Assembly (NCBI RefSeq): GCF_902459465.1
Contig: NC_047066.1
Coordinates: 17,239,047 to 17,303,046, forward strand
Direction: 5' to 3'
Source of the DNA: Asterias rubens
Lineage: Eukaryota; Echinodermata; Asteroidea; Forcipulatida; Asteriidae
Length of the DNA stretch: 64,000 nt
This document shows positions 59,598 through 64,000 of this stretch, one piece after another. The position numbers were made by a program, and so were the translations under genes. The notes below the pieces were generated by a model that saw nothing but the letters and a program-made list of their open reading frames with translations, was not told the origin of the DNA and ran no database searches. Positions within the stretch are counted from its first letter, which is position 1. Each line of letters opens with the position of its first letter.

Positions 59598-59668
59598 GGA
59601 AGTCACTAATCAAGTACCGTGTGTGTTACAATGATGATGGCATGACACGCTCCTTATTTGAGCACCAG
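59598..59668 (+). CDS. Candidate internal exon, unknown protein
   Basis: Seventy-one bases between a TTTATATTTCAG acceptor and a GTGAGT donor. In the frame continuing from 55452 it reads KSLIKYRVCYNDDGMTRSLF then EHQ and ends in phase 0. Function not recognised. The exon at 60218 needs phase 1, so an exon may be missing in between. Confidence 0.45.
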
Positions 59669-59942
59669 GTGAGTAAATATGTCATGTATTAATTCCATCG
59701 ATATGAAATTCATAAAATGCTATGTTACTTCAATATGATATTATTTTATGTACAATTGAGACGTTTTTCCAAGGTTTACGTGTTGAGGCAAACAAATGTC
59801 CTCTCTAAATGTAACAGAGTGCCAAACCACTTGCTGTTGACGGCAAACGAATCGCTTTATAGTAAAAGCTGCATAATAACCAATGCGTGCCACCCCCACC
59901 CCCCCCCCCCACCCCCATGGGATATACTGTTTGAAAGGATGG

Positions 59943-60210
59943 TTTAAAGGAACACGTTGCCTTGGATCGGTCGAGTTGGTCTTTAAAAAGCATTTGTAAC
60001 CGTTTTTGATAACATGCATGGGTAGAAAGATGTTGTAAAAGTAGAGAACAATGATCCACACAAACATGCCTCGAAATTGCACGGTTTTCCTTTTACCTCG
60101 TCGACTAACGCGGTCGGCCATTTATGGGAGTCACATTTTTGACTCCCATAAATGGCCGACCGTGTTAGTTCGCACAGTAAAAGGAAAACCACGCACTTTC
60201 GAGGCACACT
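59943..60210. mobile_element. Foldback family F1, copy lacking right end
   Basis: Begins TTAAAGGAACACGTTGCCTT and has the central GGCCATTTATGGGAGTCA / GACTCCCATAAATGGCC stem. It stops at CACTTTCGAGGC about seven bases before the recombinase-like exon. Confidence 0.85.
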
Positions 60211-60217
60211 AGTGCAG

Positions 60218-60747
60218 CCATTGTGAATGGTGATTCTGTGATGACTGATCTTAAACGTCACCTCTGTAAAATGTTCAAAGTCATTGAAATAGTTGGAAAG
60301 AGGAGCAGAACTGTTCCTTTGCTTCTTGGTACTAATGTGGTGGCGTGGTTGAAGGCTCTGGTCGCAAATAGAAATGCAGCTGGAGTGGCACAAGACAACA
60401 TGTTCTTATTCGCACAAAGTTGTTACGGAGGCACAGGTCATATACGAGGAAGCGACTGTCTACGAACATATGCTAATGAGGCGGCCTTGAGAATGGTGAT
60501 AGCATGCGGTCTACAAAGCTTCGTAAACATGTAGCGACTGTTTCACCAATTCTGGCCTTGAATGAACATCAGCTTGAAACACTTGCAGACTTCATGGGTC
60601 ATGATTTGCAGGTCCATCGTGAGTGCTACCAGTTGCCAGACACTGTCCAGAGGGTTACCAAACAGTCAAGACTTTTCCTGAGCTTGGAGAGAGGCAACTT
60701 GGTTTTGCAACATGGCAAATCTTTGGAGGAGTTGCATGTTACTGGAG
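60218..60747 (+). pseudogene. Crypton-like tyrosine recombinase relic, main exon
   Basis: The first frame (60223-60536) reads VPLLLGTNVVAWLKALVANR and FLFAQSCYGGTGHIRGSDCL. After a frameshift near 60500 the second frame gives STKLRKHVATVSPIL, LADFMGHDLQVHRECYQLP and LEELHV. The LR-H...GH...Y spacing matches the C-terminal catalytic box of tyrosine recombinases: Arg at 60522, His of MGHD at 60600, candidate nucleophile Tyr at 60627. The exon starts after AGTGCAG and ends at a GGAG|GTAAAC donor. I recall this as a multi-copy, Crypton-like family in fish and invertebrates. Broken here. Confidence 0.65.
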
Positions 60748-61063
60748 GTAAACAAACCCGTTTGTAACTTTTCTTTCCAAATTAAAATAAACTGTTGTTT
60801 TTGGCTCTCAGACCCTCCCCCTACTCACCCAAAAACTCTTGTTGGGGCCTGATAACTTGGCCTGTGACCATCATCACCTAACAGTAACACCCCCCCCCCC
60901 CCATAACAATCATTCACTGTACAACTATTTTGTGCTCAATTGCTTATTGATTTACTCAGGGAGTAAATGTCACATTGGTAAAATGTCAATTTGTAGGTTA
61001 TGAATAGGCCCCATTGAGATTATGTTTCCTAATTTTCCTCTTCTTTCTTCCTGTGCGTTGTAG

Positions 61064-61290
61064 GAAAGCCACCAACCCAAACAGCTCCAAAAGCTCGACA
61101 AGTCAAGCGACGCCCCTGGACTGCCCAGGAAAAGAAAGACGTAACCGAGGGCTTGCAGAGATTCTTTTTGCTGAAGTAGATTCCAGGAAAACGTGACATC
61201 GAATCGTCCTGTCCTGTGGCATTGCACACCAGAACTTGGAGAAACATTAAGGACTTTTGTAGAAACACGATGACACTTCAACAAATTTAA
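61064..61290 (+). pseudogene. Crypton-like relic, SANT-like C-terminal exon
   Basis: Follows GTGCGTTGTAG and joins the previous exon in phase. It reads KPPTQTAPKARQVKRRPWTA then QEKKDVTEGLQRFFLLK, an in-frame TAG at 61177-61179, and continues without shift as IPGKRDIESS and HTRTWRNIKDFCRNTM to TAA at 61288. The KRRPWT...PGK-D...R-W--IK pattern is a Myb/SANT-like helical domain expected at the C-terminus of this family. One nonsense mutation therefore lies inside the domain. Confidence 0.6.
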
Positions 61291-62767
61291 GGTCCCATGC
61301 ACCACCAAAGTAGTCATAACCTAGAGTGACTCTGTAGGCACAGCCAAATGATTAGTCTAGACTTTTGGCCTGCCCCCCCCCCCCCCCCAAAGAACAAGAA
61401 TGTACCAAAAAAAAAAATTGTGACAAAATTATGCTTTGAGGGAATTTTTCCACCTTTTATACAAAATTGTTGTTCACCTGTTCTTTTTTCGATTGGGGGC
61501 TCCGTTTTTTTTAATCCTTTTTTTCTTCTTCATAAAACATTTTTTAAGCTACTCACACAATAACACTGTCAATATAACAAAATGCAGTATTCCTACGTTT
61601 TGACATCATCAATCTTTTTTTTATTGTTACCTGAAAACTCCTAGCAAAAAGAAATTAGGAGCCATGAAACAAAACAGCATAATATTGGAATGTTGCGATC
61701 ATAAGAAATAAGGGATTCGACACGAGGTGTACCGACTGACAAACCCACGATGACAAACATGTACTCTGATGTCTGGCTCCCAACCCCTCCCAAGCTCATG
61801 GCGAGACCCGCAAGCTGGGAGTCCATAGCGCCCGGGATTACACCTCCAGCCCCCCCCCCCCCCCGAGACACGGCATGTGCGGTACGTGATATGCCCCAAG
61901 GCTTACGTTCCGATTGCTCCACGCCGTGGGGCCATATAACAAGCTTCCGTTACACGTACTCTTTGAATGCGAATCTTATGTTAAATTTTTCACCATTATT
62001 TAAATTTTGTAGCGATAATTTGAATACATGATCTTTTTCGTCACTTACTCATTAATAATTTTGTAAAAAAAAGGACAGGAATTTGCACAAAACAAAAAAC
62101 ATTGCAAAAAACCATCCAAGTGCGCGAACGGGGGATAATGAACAGGACGGGAACAAAATTATTTCGACAAATACAAAATGGGAAAAACAGGACGAGAAAA
62201 TAATGATCAGGACGGAAAAAAATTAACGGAGCTGGGGAAATAATACGGGGGAAAAAGGGGACTAATAAATGTTACTGGCCAGGAAAAAAATAGCTGAACA
62301 GGAAAAAAAAAAAATAAGCGGAGTACAAACAGGGACATGGTAATTGGTATCGTGAGGTCACTCTTTGCTTAGCAATTAAGATTGATACAAAGTTAAGATC
62401 AATCTTAGTGCTTTGTGAAATCGAAACAGCGCGGAACTCTATCGGGACCCGCGCTAGGCGCGGGTTTCCCGCTAGTATATAATCAATTACATAACATGGA
62501 AAACCGAAGTACGTCATTGTAGCTTTATGATACACTTTATTCTACAATGCAATCTATTCATGCGTGGGGTATAAACACATTTCTCGCCAATCGTCAAGCA
62601 TTTCTTCTTTAAATTTATACTCGGTAATATTTCATTTGTTGTATCTTATTGCAATAGGATACAACAAGCTGCTATTGGCCTAACAAAAACCAGTCTAACA
62701 AGGCAAGAAAGCATCTAAGACCGGACACAGAGCGGTGGAAAAGTTACAAAACCAGACGGGTTGGGTT
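61291..62767. other. No gene recognised
   Basis: Contains poly-C runs at about 61374-61388 and 61852-61864, A/G-rich GGACGGGAAAAA-like text at about 62135-62310, and a hairpin TTGTTGTATC...GATACAACAA at 62636-62667. Open frames here lack motifs. Confidence 0.45.
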
Positions 62768-63100
62768 AATAATAATAATAATAATTTGGGGGGCTAATCG
62801 TCCTTACTCGCAGCTAAGAGCTGAATTGCGAAGGACGCGGCTACAACGTGTTCGAGAAGCAGGCATGCAAGGGCGCAATCAGCTGCCAGCCACATCAACC
62901 CATTATGACCACGGAGCACAGCCAAGATCAAAAGTGTTTGATTTTTTCCTGAGGGAGGAAAACCGGATAGTCTGGAAAACCCTCGTGGCACAGCAGAGAA
63001 CCATCGCACAACTCAACTCACATATGGCCCCGACCGGGAATCGAACCGGGGTCACCTTGGTGAGAGGCAAGCGCTTTACGCACAAGCCAACCGTGCCACC
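62768..63100 (-). mobile_element. tRNA-derived SINE with (ATT)n tail
   Basis: The minus strand begins at about 63100 with GGTGGCACGGTTGGCTTGTG (A-box region) and has a B box GGTTCGATTCC (complement at 63037-63047) in a tRNA-Glu-like head. A body of about 230 bases follows, with TTGATCTTGGCTGTGCTCCG and TTGTAGCCGCGTCCTTCGC, ending in an (ATT)n tail at 62768-62785. Full-length in appearance. Not a tRNA gene: the acceptor stem does not pair and the body follows directly. Confidence 0.8.
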
Positions 63101-63673
63101 CAAGTGGGTAAGTTAATCAAACATTCAGCTGTTATTCCAATTGTGTATCCTCCCATTTTAGTTTTATAGAGAAATGTGTTTTAGGGAGTGTCTATAAAAT
63201 TATGGAGCACTCATTACAACAAGTGAGTCATATTTGACAAGAGTATCTTCAGATATGAACTGAGTTGAGTATCAACTTGTTCAAACCATTCTTTACTGGT
63301 GTAAAAATACTTATTTTATCCTCAACATAATTATAATACAGATGCGGTATAATGCTCTTGTAACCTCCCATCCAGATGATGATGTAGGCGATATTGAACC
63401 GTGAGTAAGAGGCCCTGATATGGACCCATGCGCTTTGTTGAGGATAATGATGCTGAATGGGGAATCAGAAGGTGCTTATGGGTAAGAACCTCAAGAGCCC
63501 ATACATTCCCTTTGCCTGTCCTTATGTGTTGGATAACTCGACCTCTTTTTTTCTCGTGTTCGACCTGAACGGACGTGTTTGGATTTCCGTCTTCGAAAGT
63601 ATTGTACAAGCTTTCAGATTCTGTTTTTTTGTAAAGTTTTATAAGGACATGGGTATACAAAGTTTTTTTAGGA
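63101..63673. other. No gene recognised
   Basis: Short frames on both strands, none with a known motif. Confidence 0.4.
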
Positions 63674-63865
63674 ATGGCAGAATCTCGTTGTTCGAGACGC
63701 ACTGCGTCGTCGGCACGGCTTCGGCCTCGCTCTCCCTCTGCAGATTCCACTGGGAGAGATATTTCTGTTTCCTTTACCAGGGACATGCTTTCCCTGCCTC
63801 TGGCTCCTGGTAACATTTCAGATGCTAATGTCCTGGAGCTATGCCTTCCAGGCCTCTATCTTTAG
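63674..63865 (+). CDS. Arg/Ser-rich open frame, unknown
   Basis: ATG at 63674 opens MAESRCSRRTASSARLRPRS, then ADSTGRDISVSFTRDMLSLP and a stop at 63863. Another frame from about 63839 (MPSRPLSLGTLDPATPIAPS) stays open to the right edge at 64000. Codon use is more GC-rich than the surroundings, which suggests real or recently real coding DNA, perhaps the N-terminus of a retroelement or host gene continuing beyond the window. No family recognised; a frameshift near 63840 is possible. Confidence 0.3.
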   Translation: MAESRCSRRTASSARLRPRSPSADSTGRDISVSFTRDMLSLPLAPGNISDANVLELCLPGLYL

Positions 63866-64000
63866 GTACCTTGGACCCTGCTACTCCAATCGCTCCCTCC
63901 GGGGCTTCGGTTTCTGAAGCAAGAACTAAAAGCATGGCCTCTTCCACACCCAAGCCGACTGTGGCTCTTCAGAGCGCAAGTCGTCTTGCCCAGCTCATCA

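Noticed and set aside
63020..63100. Possible tRNA-Glu on the minus strand
   Set aside because: It is the head of a SINE with a body of about 230 bases and an (ATT)n tail; no acceptor stem.
63331..63816. 161-codon minus-strand frame
   Set aside because: Opposite the plus-strand frames; it lacks any recognisable motif and one strand must be a shadow. Neither could be preferred with confidence, so only the plus-strand frame is listed, at low confidence.

Overview
The window is animal nuclear DNA, most likely from an echinoderm and probably a sea star (inference). It is AT-rich and dominated by mobile-element remains. Genes are sparse, with short exons and long introns. Three things point to an echinoderm: dispersed TTAA-flanked foldback repeats that I recall from echinoderm genomes, a Ty3/gypsy relic with the protease-then-integrase order described from deuterostome Gmr1-like elements, and the absence of any bacterial gene organisation.

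The one clearly intact host gene is a protein phosphatase 1 catalytic subunit (alpha/gamma type). It lies on the minus strand from the ATG at 51926 to the stop at 13796. Seven coding exons join in phase with GT-AG introns and give 327 residues with every metal and catalytic residue present. Its promoter probably lies just above 51926, where a perfect NRF-1 site (52077-52088) and a YY1-like site (52054-52062) occur. Its introns hold most of the mobile DNA in the window.

Layout. 1-5420: nested relics of CR1/L2-like and RTE-like LINEs and a Gmr1-like Ty3/gypsy element. 5421-13795: gene-free, with foldback MITEs, an inverted tRNA-derived SINE cluster (8452-9262), a MITE with a 6-bp target duplication (9865-10128) and an L2-tailed SINE. 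13796-51926: the PP1 gene. Its introns contain a Helentron-like tandem-repeat element (17726-19825), a satellite-like array with a two-unit higher-order period (about 22990-24400), a 1077-bp CAG-TIR element (26613-27689), a complete-looking 3.25-kb DNA transposon with a decayed transposase gene (30656-33909), an RLE-type LINE 3' end (42420-43370), a second CAG-TIR element (44950-45988), a 5' fragment of the same transposase family (46140-46725) and a 1.2-kb palindrome touching exon 1 (50662-51831). 51927-55361: promoter region packed with foldback elements and inverted repeats. 55362-61290: plus-strand exons, including a Crypton-like tyrosine-recombinase/SANT-like relic with a frameshift and an in-frame stop. 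61291-64000: little recognisable apart from a complete SINE (62768-63100) and an open frame running off the right edge.

No real tRNA, rRNA, CRISPR array or bacterial operon was seen. All statements about families rest on recognising motifs by eye; no database search was possible.
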